Shown here one piece after another: positions 56,576-64,000 of a DNA stretch of 64,000 bases. The DNA is from Candidatus Phycosocius bacilliformis (lineage in GTDB: Bacteria > Pseudomonadota > Alphaproteobacteria > Caulobacterales > Aquidulcibacteraceae). Every line of letters begins with the position of its first letter. The first letter of the stretch is position 1. The stretch covers positions 372,001-436,000 of the forward strand of contig NZ_BFBR01000002.1 of assembly GCF_003112735.1 (NCBI RefSeq). The letters run 5' to 3'. Made by a program: the position numbers and the translations under genes. The notes below the pieces were generated by a model. The model made no database searches, was not told the DNA's origin, and was given only the letters and a program-made list of their open reading frames with translations.

Positions 56576-57451
56576 CTAGAGCGTTGCTTTAAAATGTTGG
56601 GCCAATTGATCAGCACTGGCCGAAATCAAGTCCGCATCATCATAAAAATCGGTTTGTCCGCGCGAGATTAGCCATTCCAAGCTTTTTGGCCCCGGCAGGG
56701 CATCGTAGAACGCCCGTGCCCAATTGGGGGAAAGCGCCTTTTCCGAATGAACCATATGAACCGGCACTTGGATACGCGGTGCTGCTATTTGCACATCAAA
56801 CGGCAAGAAATGCTCGCGTGACATGATGGCAAAGGCATTGCGATAATTGGGAACAGCAGCCCGCTGGGTATAATAATCGACCGTATCGGCTGTTTGCATG
56901 GCCGCATCGCCCTCCAGCGCTGCGGCTGGTATGCTTAGAACTTCACCGGTGCTTTCGTAGTGCAACCGCGCCTGTCTGCCTTGTGCGACCCGTGCATCAA
57001 AACCTTCAGGATCATTCGCCCGCATCGCTTTCGGGTCGCGATAATAGCCAGCAACAAGGCCAAGGCTGCGGATACGTGCGTCGCCCGCAGCTAAGGTCGC
57101 GGCATAGCCACAGCCAAGGCAAATCGCCGCTGCGCCTAGTCGGTTCGGATCAATGCCTGGCACGTCAACTGCCAATGCGTCCAAGGCCGCGGCGAGGTCT
57201 TCAACCTTCCAACGCCAATTCTCGTAATTCTGAGGGGCTCCCCCACTCTGCCCATAGGTGCGATGATCAATCGCAAGGGCAGCGATGCCGCGTGCAGCCA
57301 AGGCAGCCGCGTAAACGCCTGTCACCTGCTCCTTTACACTGGTCATGGGGCCAGCAACCACCACCACTGAACCAGTCGCACCTTCGTCTGGCAGATGCAG
57401 ATCGCCAACCACTGAGTCGCCGCCGACGGAGAAAACCATGCGCTGGATCAT
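56576..57451 (-). CDS. alpha/beta hydrolase (dienelactone-hydrolase/YcjY-like)
   Basis: 291 residues from ATG 57449-57451, chosen because AAGGA sits six bases upstream. Alpha/beta core: VVVVAGPMTSVKEQVTGVYA, ALAIDHRTYGQSGG, then the nucleophile elbow AAAICLGCGYAATLAAG, in which the canonical serine is missing and C111 (A-I-C-L-G) is the likely nucleophile, as in dienelactone hydrolase-type enzymes. The histidine/aspartate partners lie in the C-terminal part (VHMVHSEKALSP, then SRGQTDFYDD). The final histidine is uncertain. Convergent with the lipoprotein gene. Substrate unknown. Confidence 0.8.
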   Translation of the reverse strand: MIQRMVFSVGGDSVVGDLHLPDEGATGSVVVVAGPMTSVKEQVTGVYAAALAARGIAALAIDHRTYGQSGGAPQNYENWRWKVEDLAAALDALAVDVPGIDPNRLGAAAICLGCGYAATLAAGDARIRSLGLVAGYYRDPKAMRANDPEGFDARVAQGRQARLHYESTGEVLSIPAAALEGDAAMQTADTVDYYTQRAAVPNYRNAFAIMSREHFLPFDVQIAAPRIQVPVHMVHSEKALSPNWARAFYDALPGPKSLEWLISRGQTDFYDDADLISASADQLAQHFKATL

Positions 57452-57532
57452 AATCGGTCCTTGCATCCGCTCACATGCGGGTTGACGTCGTTCTAGCTTT
57501 CCGCCTGCATGGGTCAAGGCAAAAACGTGCCC

Positions 57533-58693
57533 TCACTGACCGGCAGGAGCGGTCCCATCGGCCTTGAAGCGGAACACATAATAAGGCCCTGACTTTCGGA
57601 TATGGTCCCGCGATTTCATCATGACATCGGGAATATTGCTGTCAGCCACATAGACATAGTTGTCAGGACCAAAACTCAAGCCATCAGGCCAGCGCATTTT
57701 GGGGTGCCCGGCCAAAGCGGTCAGCTTTTTATTGGTGTCCAGCTTCCAAATAATCCCATCCTCAATGCCGGTCAGATAAATATTGTTTTCCCGGTCGATT
57801 GTCAGCCCATCGGCTTGCGGGCGATTGGCGTAAAATTCGACCCGCTTGGCCAATTCAGCTTCCGACAAGTCGCCGTTCATCAGGTCTGAAACTTTAACCC
57901 GCGACAAGGTTTTGCCGGACATCGGCCCGACATAGAGCCATGTTCCTTCCCGATCGAGCGCGATGGGGTCAAAGGCTGGGTGAAACCAGAAGAGATTATT
58001 GCCCAATGGTTGCATGTGACGGCCTTGGGCAAAGACAGCATAAGGCTCTGCCATAATGGCTGGATGACGGTCGAGCACACGCCGAGCCGAGCCACTTTCG
58101 ATATCCACAATGACCAAACCAGGATGACGATTGAACACGCCAATGTCGGCAATGAAGATGGTTTTGCCAGCGGGATCGATTTGCATATCTTGCAAATAGG
58201 AGCCCACCCCTGCGACCTCTTTGGGCAATTTGATCTGGCGTATCGCCCGATTGGTCGCCAAATCCACACACACCAATCGCGCGCCAAATAGACCATGCTC
58301 GCCATGATCAATGCTCCAAAGCCGGTTCTTGGAATCAATACGGAGATTGAAGACTGACCCGTAAGACGGCTTGTCTGGATCGGGCGTCTGCATCGCCAGA
58401 TTTGGATAGGGTCTTGGCTTGCCATCAACCCATTCAAGAACCTTGATGTCGGGATGGCTCTCGGCATGATAGGTGAAGAAAATGCGGCCATCTTGGGACA
58501 CAGCAATGTTGCCAGGTGGCTCGGCTAGGGTTGCAACGATGTCGGCCCGAATGCGTGGGGTAGGCTCAGCCAAGCGCGGGAAACGATCACCCTGCCCGCC
58601 AAAATTCAGAAAAAACCAGACAAGGAAGCCACCAATCAGGACCACGAGGGCAGTGATTATCCAAATAGCTCCGCGAACGAATTTGAGCGCCAT
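57533..58693 (-). CDS. membrane-anchored SMP-30/MRJP-like beta-propeller protein
   Basis: 386 residues from ATG 58691-58693 with AGGAGG five bases upstream. One N-terminal membrane helix (about 9-29, IWIITALVVLIGGFLVWFFL). The soluble part has propeller strands: PPGNIAVSQDGRIFFTYHAE, GSVFNLRIDSKNRLWSIDHG, GLTIDRENNIYLTGIEDGII and LSFGPDNYVYVADSNIPDVM. The repeated aspartates are consistent with metal binding as in SMP-30/gluconolactonase and major-royal-jelly-type proteins. Reaction unknown. 38 bp downstream of the NAD-dependent reductase gene on the same strand, so probably cotranscribed. Confidence 0.78.
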   Translation of the reverse strand: MALKFVRGAIWIITALVVLIGGFLVWFFLNFGGQGDRFPRLAEPTPRIRADIVATLAEPPGNIAVSQDGRIFFTYHAESHPDIKVLEWVDGKPRPYPNLAMQTPDPDKPSYGSVFNLRIDSKNRLWSIDHGEHGLFGARLVCVDLATNRAIRQIKLPKEVAGVGSYLQDMQIDPAGKTIFIADIGVFNRHPGLVIVDIESGSARRVLDRHPAIMAEPYAVFAQGRHMQPLGNNLFWFHPAFDPIALDREGTWLYVGPMSGKTLSRVKVSDLMNGDLSEAELAKRVEFYANRPQADGLTIDRENNIYLTGIEDGIIWKLDTNKKLTALAGHPKMRWPDGLSFGPDNYVYVADSNIPDVMMKSRDHIRKSGPYYVFRFKADGTAPAGQ

Positions 58694-58731
58694 GCACGCC
58701 TCCTGCTGAAACTCTCGCTGTAATGGATCAC

Positions 58732-59763
58732 TCAAATGGACTTTAGATGGCCGTGTCTGATCAGGTCATGCACCGTGTCGATGATGGTTTGATCGACGTC
58801 GCGGAACCCAATCCCCAAATCCCGCTGGATTTTGGTGTTATCAAAGCGTGGAACCCGGCCCAAATGGGTGCGCAGATAGGATCCAACCCCTGCCGGTTGA
58901 GCATAGGACATCAACGTCATCAGTCCGGTCCCGAAACCACCAGACAAGTCTAGCTTTGGTAATTTGGCTTGGGGCGCACCCGCTTTGGCCAGAAGACTAA
59001 CCAAATGGGCCATGTTGCGATTGGCAGCTGCACAGATATAGCGGCCTTGGGCATTCGGCGCAGCAAGTGCGCGGACATGTGCGTTTGCAACATCACGCAC
59101 ATCCACAAATCCCCATTCAAGCGCCAGAATAGCGGGATAAACCCCCGCGGTAACATCAACCAGAATCTGATTGGATGTATTGATCTCGGCCGACAAGGAC
59201 GGGCCGATCACCATGAATGGATTGATCACCACCAGATCAAACCCCGGCTTCTCGCGCGCCATAAACTCCCAAGCCGCCCGTTCAGCCATGGTCTTGGAAA
59301 AGTAATAGGCATTGCGCGTTAGAGAAGATTTATCGTTCCAGTCGGATTCTGTCAGCACTCTACCATCGGGTTCATCGGTAATGGCGGCCATTGACGAGGT
59401 CAAAACAACCCGCTTGATTCGGCTTGAACGAGCCGCCGCGCGCAGCAATGACAGTGTTCCTTGCACCGCTGGATCGACCAAATCGCGTTGGGGGTCCTTG
59501 ACTGTCAGCACATAAGGACTGGCCATGTGCAGGACGAAATCGACATCGAGAAAATCCGAAAACGGGTCTTTTGACATCAGATCGGCGGCTACCATGCGTA
59601 AACCCGTCTCAGCCCGTGGCAAAGCACGTAAATGCGCGGTTCTGACAGGATCGTCTGGATTGCGTACTGTGCCGATCACCTGCTTGCCCTCCGCCAAAAG
59701 CTGAGCAATGCTGTGGCTTACAATGAAGCCATTCGCACCCGTGACCAAAACCTGTTCTGCCAT
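58732..59763 (-). CDS. NAD-dependent reductase/epimerase (dihydroflavonol-reductase type)
   Basis: 343 residues from ATG 59761-59763 (AGGAGA upstream). Extended SDR fold: VLVTGANGFIVSHSIAQLL binds NAD(P), with an unusual Val at the third glycine of the TGxxGxxG motif; then VLHMASPYVLTVKDPQRDLV, LTSSMAAITDEPDGRVLTES, catalytic Y-x3-K in AYYFSKTMAE, and VINPFMVIGPSLSAE. Reduces aldehydes or ketones. Divergent from a TetR gene at 60 bp, which probably represses it and the SMP-30-like gene. Confidence 0.88.
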   Translation of the reverse strand: MAEQVLVTGANGFIVSHSIAQLLAEGKQVIGTVRNPDDPVRTAHLRALPRAETGLRMVAADLMSKDPFSDFLDVDFVLHMASPYVLTVKDPQRDLVDPAVQGTLSLLRAAARSSRIKRVVLTSSMAAITDEPDGRVLTESDWNDKSSLTRNAYYFSKTMAERAAWEFMAREKPGFDLVVINPFMVIGPSLSAEINTSNQILVDVTAGVYPAILALEWGFVDVRDVANAHVRALAAPNAQGRYICAAANRNMAHLVSLLAKAGAPQAKLPKLDLSGGFGTGLMTLMSYAQPAGVGSYLRTHLGRVPRFDNTKIQRDLGIGFRDVDQTIIDTVHDLIRHGHLKSI

Positions 59764-59823
59764 TTGACTTTCTCCTCGCGCACCACGAGCCGCGTCCAAA
59801 AATCTTACGATGTGAACAAAGAA

Positions 59824-60444
59824 ATGACAAGTCGTTCAAATTCTCAAGATAAAAAGCCTTGGTCCTTTGAACCTGCCCCCATGACACCGGTCCGCGCGGC
59901 ACGGCGCACTAAAGTGGTTCAAGCGGCTTTGACTGTGTTCGTTGACCATGGATTTCGCGGGACTACGATGGAAGCCATTGCCGAAGCGTCAGGCATGTCC
60001 AAAGTCACCATTTATGGCTATTTCCGAGATAAGGAAGCCGTGTTTAAGGCGGTAGCAGAGCATGTGGCCCTGCGCCTCAAGGAAGCCGCAGAGCATGGGC
60101 TGGCCGGTAAAGGGCAATTGCAGGATCGGGTTGCCTCAGCCCTGATCGCCAAACAGGTCATGGTACTTGAATTGATCCGACGATCCGAACACGCCGCGGA
60201 CTTATTTGCCGCGAAAGACACCCACGCATCTGCCTGTTTTGAGGCGATTGACCAGGACATCCGGGACAAGATCGCCCAAGCCATACAGACGCAAGGGCGC
60301 CCTCGGGCAAAAGCACAGCAATTGGCCCGCGTCGCCTTTGCTGCCGCCAATGGCATTGCTGAAAGTGCTTTGGACAAAGCCCAGCTCACCAGCGACATTC
60401 AGCTTCTGATTGCCAGTATAATCCCACCGATGCCGAAGGCCTGA
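59824..60444 (+). CDS. TetR family transcriptional regulator
   Basis: 206 residues. HTH (about 25-70): RRTKVVQAALTVFVDHGFRG, TTMEAIAEASGMSKVTIYGY, FRDKEAVFKAVAE. The C-terminal ligand-binding domain is all alpha. Start: ATG 59824; the Shine-Dalgarno is weak, and MTPVRAARRTK at 59881 would shorten the N-terminal tail. The 60-bp gap to the divergent reductase gene must hold the operator of both. Confidence 0.88.
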   Translation: MTSRSNSQDKKPWSFEPAPMTPVRAARRTKVVQAALTVFVDHGFRGTTMEAIAEASGMSKVTIYGYFRDKEAVFKAVAEHVALRLKEAAEHGLAGKGQLQDRVASALIAKQVMVLELIRRSEHAADLFAAKDTHASACFEAIDQDIRDKIAQAIQTQGRPRAKAQQLARVAFAAANGIAESALDKAQLTSDIQLLIASIIPPMPKA

Positions 60445-60578
60445 TTGGCCCCGTTGTAGGACCTTCCCTCGCCTGACTTTGTGCACTAGGCTTTGGTGTT
60501 CCAGCCGTTTGGCGGCTGCCAACCACCACAGAAGCCCGCCCCTTGAGATCGGGCCCAACAATGCTTTGGGAGACAATG

Positions 60579-61379
60579 ATGTCGGACTTTCAGAAACTGC
60601 TATACGCGCTGGACGGTGATGTGGCGATCATCACCTTGAACGATCCGGCCACATTGAATGCCTGTGGACTGGACATGGCACGCGACATGACCGCTGCCTT
60701 CGATCGGGCGGCACAAGAAGCCCGCGCCATCATTTTGACCGGTGCCGGCAGGGGCTTCTGCTCTGGGGCCAACCTCGGCGCAACCGCTTCAAACATCAAT
60801 GGATCCCCAGAGCCTGGGCAATTGGATGCCGGTGCGGCGCTTGAAAGCATTTATAATCCGCTGGTGACTGCCATCCGCAATCTACCCGTGCCCTTCATTA
60901 CCGCCGTGAATGGGGCTGCTGCGGGGATTGGCTGTTCATTCGCGCTGTTGGGCGATTTGATCCTGGCAAGCGAGAATGCTTATTTCCTGCAGGCATTCCG
61001 CCGGATTGGCTTGGTACCCGATGGCGGCTCCACCTATATGCTGGCGCGCGCCATTGGCCGCGCCCGCGCGATGGAGATGATGCTTTTGGGCGAGAAATTG
61101 CCTGCTGCGCGGGCACTTGACTGGGGCTTGATCAATCGACTGACACCGCCAGACCACTTGATGGAGCAGGCCTTGGTCCTTGCCCGGGAATTGGCGTCTG
61201 GACCGACCAAAACCCTGTCGATGATCCGACAAGCAGCGTGGGATAGTCTGGATAATGATTGGGCGGACCAATTGGATCTTGAACGCCGCCTGCAGCGGGA
61301 AGCTGGGCGGACGGATGATTTCCGCATTGGTGTGATGGCCTTTTTGTCCAAACAGCCCGCCCAATTCACCGGCCGCTAA
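60579..61379 (+). CDS. enoyl-CoA hydratase/isomerase family protein (PaaG-like)
   Basis: 266 residues from ATG 60579, six bases after GGGAG. Crotonase fold with oxyanion-hole segments GAGRGFCSGANLG and NGAAAGIGCSFALLGD. Where classical hydratase has the PGxGGTQ glutamate, this has RRIGLVPDGGSTYMLARAIG, the Asp-containing pattern I associate with PaaG-type 1,2-epoxyphenylacetyl-CoA isomerases and related delta isomerases. No other phenylacetate gene is near. Followed at 30 bp by the AEC transporter. Confidence 0.9.
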   Translation: MSDFQKLLYALDGDVAIITLNDPATLNACGLDMARDMTAAFDRAAQEARAIILTGAGRGFCSGANLGATASNINGSPEPGQLDAGAALESIYNPLVTAIRNLPVPFITAVNGAAAGIGCSFALLGDLILASENAYFLQAFRRIGLVPDGGSTYMLARAIGRARAMEMMLLGEKLPAARALDWGLINRLTPPDHLMEQALVLARELASGPTKTLSMIRQAAWDSLDNDWADQLDLERRLQREAGRTDDFRIGVMAFLSKQPAQFTGR

Positions 61380-61409
61380 TAGCGGCCATGCACGCGGCGG
61401 CAAGCCAGC

Positions 61410-62336
61410 ATGGATAGTTTGTGGATCACCTTGCCGATCTTTGCCCTGATCGGCCTTGGGTGGGCAGGTGCGCGGCGGGGTCTGTTTGATGGGAAAACCG
61501 CTGCAGGTCTTTCTCAATTTGTCTTCTGGCTTGCTTTCCCGGCCCTGCTTTTAACCTCCATGGCCAAGGCCCCTGTGCCTGGGCCTAACCACGGCCAGAT
61601 CATCTTGGTCTGGTTGGGTGTGTTGCTGGGTGGTCATTTGGTTGGGCGTGGCGTGGCCTGGATTTTGGGGCATGGCGCTGAACGGCAGGCCGGCATTGGT
61701 TTTGCCTCCTCATCTGGCAATACCGCCTTTCTGGGCACGGCTCTGCTTGCCAGCCTGTTTGACCATCATGTTATGGCGCTGGCGGCTGCTTTGGTCGCGG
61801 TTGAAAACATCTTGGTCGTGGGTCTGGGCGTCGCAGGTCTTTATGCGGCCAAGCCAGCGGTGGATAGCAAGGCTGTGGTCCGCGCCATGTTGGGCGGCCT
61901 TTTCAATCCAGTCAGCCTTGGGGCGCTGATCGGCTTTGCCCTCGCCCTCACCCAGATAAGCCTGCCTGCATCGCTGATGCGGCCTTTGGATATGCTCGGG
62001 GCCGCAGCCAGTCCCGCGGGACTGGTCGCTTTGGGCATTGTGATGGCAACCAGTCAAGGCCAAGCCACTCCCCAATCCTGGCAGGACGTCTGCGTTGTGG
62101 TACTGACCAAATGTGCCTTAATTCCGCTGGCCATGTGGTTTGGTCTTCAGGCCATTGGTGCGGATCGGACGTTTATTCTTGCTGCCACTTTGCTGGCAGC
62201 CTGCCCCAGTGCCGTCAATGTCTTCATCCAAGCCCGACAGGCGGGCATCTGGGCGGCCACCGCTGCCCGCGTGGTCTTCATCACGACGTGTGTCTCGTTA
62301 GTGGGGCTCAGCCTGATTGCCGGCTTGGCAAACTGA
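61410..62336 (+). CDS. AEC (auxin efflux carrier) family transporter
   Basis: 308 residues with about ten membrane segments (TLPIFALIGLGWAGA, LSQFVFWLAFPALLLTSM, ILVWLGVLLGGHLV, FASSSGNTAFLGTALLASLF, and a second set from about 160). The Asn-rich motif GFASSSGNTAFLG and the SPAGLVALG-like stretch in ASPAGLVALGIVMA are characteristic of AEC proteins, which export organic acids. Substrate unknown. The stop adjoins the ygfZ stop (convergent). Confidence 0.9.
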   Translation: MDSLWITLPIFALIGLGWAGARRGLFDGKTAAGLSQFVFWLAFPALLLTSMAKAPVPGPNHGQIILVWLGVLLGGHLVGRGVAWILGHGAERQAGIGFASSSGNTAFLGTALLASLFDHHVMALAAALVAVENILVVGLGVAGLYAAKPAVDSKAVVRAMLGGLFNPVSLGALIGFALALTQISLPASLMRPLDMLGAAASPAGLVALGIVMATSQGQATPQSWQDVCVVVLTKCALIPLAMWFGLQAIGADRTFILAATLLAACPSAVNVFIQARQAGIWAATAARVVFITTCVSLVGLSLIAGLAN

Positions 62337-63194
62337 TCAGTCAGCGCTGGACATTTGGGGGACGACCATCCAGTCCGGCGGGGTCAGTTTTATGGGCTGT
62401 CCATCGACCGTCAGAACGTGACCGTCTGCGCGCGCCTTTTCCACCCGGTCAAAACGGATCAGGGCCAGACCTTGACCGGGACTGGTTGTGCGGATGCGCC
62501 CTACCTCCCAGCCATCGGCGCTTATTGGGGCATCAAAGGCGGGCTCTGGTCCAGCAAACTCAATCCGGCAGAGCTTAGACCGCACTGTCGTGCGGCGCTT
62601 CATGCGGCTGGTCATTTCCTGACCGACATAACAGCCCTTCTTGAAATCCACCCCACCCATCTCATCCATCAGACCTTCAAGGATAAAATCCTTTTCGGTC
62701 AACAGGTCGCGGGCAAGGTCGGGCACTCCCAATCCATGACGTTGGGCGTCATAGCGGCCGAGAGCCGCCTCTGACTTTGCCACAGGAACAAGACCGGCTC
62801 GCGGCCCCATAAACCGGTGCGGCATATCAAGATGTCGGGGATCGGCATAAACGCTGACATCATCAGGTAAACCTGTGCGATCCCAGACTGCCCCCACCGC
62901 CCAATCGGCTGAGAGATTTTCAATCATGGCCTTGGCGCGCAGGCGATACATCATCAGTCGCCGGGTCAGGTTTTCAGGCTCGGGCACGTCCAGCAGATAC
63001 GTGTCAGCCTGTGGCGACAGGATGTAGACATCGGCCAAAAACTTACCCTGTGGGGTCAAGAGTGCGGCAAATATCGCCCGATCAGCCCCCGCTTCACCAA
63101 CATTGCGGGTGAACAGACCGTCGAGCAAAGCTGCCGCGTCAGGCCCTGATACGCGCACCACTCCTCGGTTCTCAAACAGGACAAGATCAGTCAT
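62337..63194 (-). CDS. ygfZ: folate-binding protein YgfZ
   Basis: 285 residues. GcvT-like fold with the YgfZ signature MDEMGGVDFKKGCYVGQEMT, SRMKRRTTVRSKL (the KGCYxGQE cysteine motif), ALLDGLFTRNVGEAGADRAI and LTPQGKFLADVYIL. Acts with tetrahydrofolate in iron-sulfur cluster assembly or repair. Nine bases downstream of the prolyl aminopeptidase gene. Confidence 0.93.
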   Translation of the reverse strand: MTDLVLFENRGVVRVSGPDAAALLDGLFTRNVGEAGADRAIFAALLTPQGKFLADVYILSPQADTYLLDVPEPENLTRRLMMYRLRAKAMIENLSADWAVGAVWDRTGLPDDVSVYADPRHLDMPHRFMGPRAGLVPVAKSEAALGRYDAQRHGLGVPDLARDLLTEKDFILEGLMDEMGGVDFKKGCYVGQEMTSRMKRRTTVRSKLCRIEFAGPEPAFDAPISADGWEVGRIRTTSPGQGLALIRFDRVEKARADGHVLTVDGQPIKLTPPDWMVVPQMSSAD

Positions 63195-63203
63195 GAAACC
63201 AAT

Positions 63204-64000
63204 TTAGGTCAGCTTGGAGCCGGTTTCAAACCTGGCTGCCAAATGGTCGGTTGCGCGCACCAATGCGTCGACAATACCGGGTTCAAGGCTCGCATGGCCG
63301 GCATCGCCAATAATCTCCAGCTCAGCGTGGGGCAGGACCTTTTTTAGGGCCCAGGCTGAGGATAAGGGTGTCAACACATCATAACGCCCATGGACGATAT
63401 GGATCGGGATGTCGGTCAGAACCGCTGCGTGATCCAGCAACCAGCTATCGGTTTCCAGAAAACCCTTATTGACGAAATAATGGTTTTCAATGCGCGCAAA
63501 GGCTTCCACAAAGCGGTCTTCTTCAAACCGGTTGGGACGCGCATCGGGGCCACGCATTGACAGGCAATCGCCTTCCCAGCGTGCCCATGCACGCGCAGCT
63601 CGGAGCCGGGTTTCCCGATCCTCACTGAAGAGACGCTTGTGGAAAGCGGCAACAATATCGCCACGTTCCTCCTCAGGAATAATGCCGACATAATGCGCAA
63701 ATGCGTCGGGGAACAGATTGCTGGCCCCATATTGATAGAACCAAGAGATTTCGGCTTGGGTGACAAGGAAGATGCCGCGCAAAGTCAGGCCCAAAACGCG
63801 ATCTGGATGGGTGATGGCATAGGCTAAAGCCAGTGTTGAGCCCCATGACCCGCCAAACACCGCCCAACGTTCGATGCCCAGGTGCTCGCGAATGCGCTCG
63901 ATATCAGCCACCAAATCCCAGGTCGTATTCTCGCGAATTTCAGCATGGGGCGTGGACTGCCCACAGCCGCGCTGATCAAACCCAATAATCCGCCATTTCT
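63204..64000 (-). CDS. pip: prolyl aminopeptidase (5' end outside window)
   Basis: 265 residues are visible; the N-terminus lies beyond the window. The frame is open to the window edge and reads IGFDQRGCGQSTPHAEIREN, then TTWDLVADIERIREHLGI, the DQRGxGxSTP motif of proline iminopeptidases. The nucleophile elbow is GGSWGSTLALAYA. EISWFYQYGASNLFPDAFAH and ENHYFVNKGFLE are also typical. IPIHIVHGRYDVLTPLSSAW and IIGDAGHASLEPG carry the catalytic aspartate and histidine. The shorter frame from the GTG at 63914 would omit the oxyanion region and is not used. Confidence 0.95.
   Translation of the reverse strand, partial: KWRIIGFDQRGCGQSTPHAEIRENTTWDLVADIERIREHLGIERWAVFGGSWGSTLALAYAITHPDRVLGLTLRGIFLVTQAEISWFYQYGASNLFPDAFAHYVGIIPEEERGDIVAAFHKRLFSEDRETRLRAARAWARWEGDCLSMRGPDARPNRFEEDRFVEAFARIENHYFVNKGFLETDSWLLDHAAVLTDIPIHIVHGRYDVLTPLSSAWALKKVLPHAELEIIGDAGHASLEPGIVDALVRATDHLAARFETGSKLT

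Overview
The window is a stretch of alphaproteobacterial chromosome, mostly core genes, closely packed and moderately GC-rich. I place it nearer the Caulobacterales/Maricaulales (Hyphomonadaceae-like) side than elsewhere, but only as inference. The grounds are: a pyruvate dehydrogenase locus whose E1-beta carries an N-terminal lipoyl domain; a divK-pleD pair diverging from dinB; the bamE / cytochrome bc1 chaperone / plsX-fabH-ihfA-merR neighbourhood; the small DUF2842 and DUF1289 proteins; and a CYP153-type P450. No rRNA, phage, insertion sequence or CRISPR array is visible.

Layout. 1-8.8 kb (minus strand): MarC-type membrane protein, then pdhC, pdhB, an exported protein of unknown function, pdhA, ftsB-like, eno and heme A synthase, which together form a glycolysis-to-acetyl-CoA block with divisome and respiratory neighbours. 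8.9-11.1 kb: DUF2842, tRNA-Pro(GGG), one hypothetical gene and a dense field of palindromic repeats. 11.1-16.3 kb: GNAT, MerR, ihfA, fabH, plsX, a bc1-assembly chaperone and bamE. 16.3-16.8 kb: a second repeat field containing an inverted copy of a complex element first seen at 10.6-11.0 kb. 16.8-20.5 kb: pleD, divK, dinB, msrB (cell-cycle signalling, translesion synthesis, protein repair). 20.5-29.4 kb: trypsin-like protease, CYP153, rplY-pth-TPR-ychF (translation), SGNH hydrolase, retropepsin-like protease and a DUF4261 protein. 29.4-37 kb: selO, cobT/cobS (late cobalamin synthesis), DUF1289, argS, a lipoprotein, ispH and tRNA-Arg(CCT). 37-42.3 kb: lipoprotein, hybrid histidine kinase and an exported glycogen-debranching-like enzyme. 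42.3-47.6 kb: carB, greA and scoAB. 47.7-53.6 kb: methyltransferase, exported GH5 enzyme translationally coupled to an acyltransferase-3 membrane protein, a TonB-C-like protein and a thiolase-superfamily protein. 53.7-56.6 kb: glnB-glnA and a lysozyme-like lipoprotein. 56.6-64 kb: alpha/beta hydrolase, SMP-30/MRJP-like protein, NAD-dependent reductase with divergent TetR, enoyl-CoA hydratase/isomerase, AEC transporter, YgfZ and the 5'-truncated prolyl aminopeptidase.

The most unusual structure is not a gene. A composite repeat of about 400 bp occurs twice in opposite orientation (about 10.59-10.99 and 16.43-16.80 kb). Each copy has a long near-perfect stem enclosing a 47-bp core, and the core is inverted relative to its flanks between the two copies, as expected if it can flip. 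Around it lie further copies of a ~90-bp double-hairpin repeat. Other points of interest are a strong Shine-Dalgarno in front of a six-codon ORF in the glnB leader, an intrinsic terminator about 45 bp upstream of carB with no upstream co-directional gene, an internally duplicated exported protein between pdhA and pdhB, and a thiolase-like protein without the usual catalytic cysteine.
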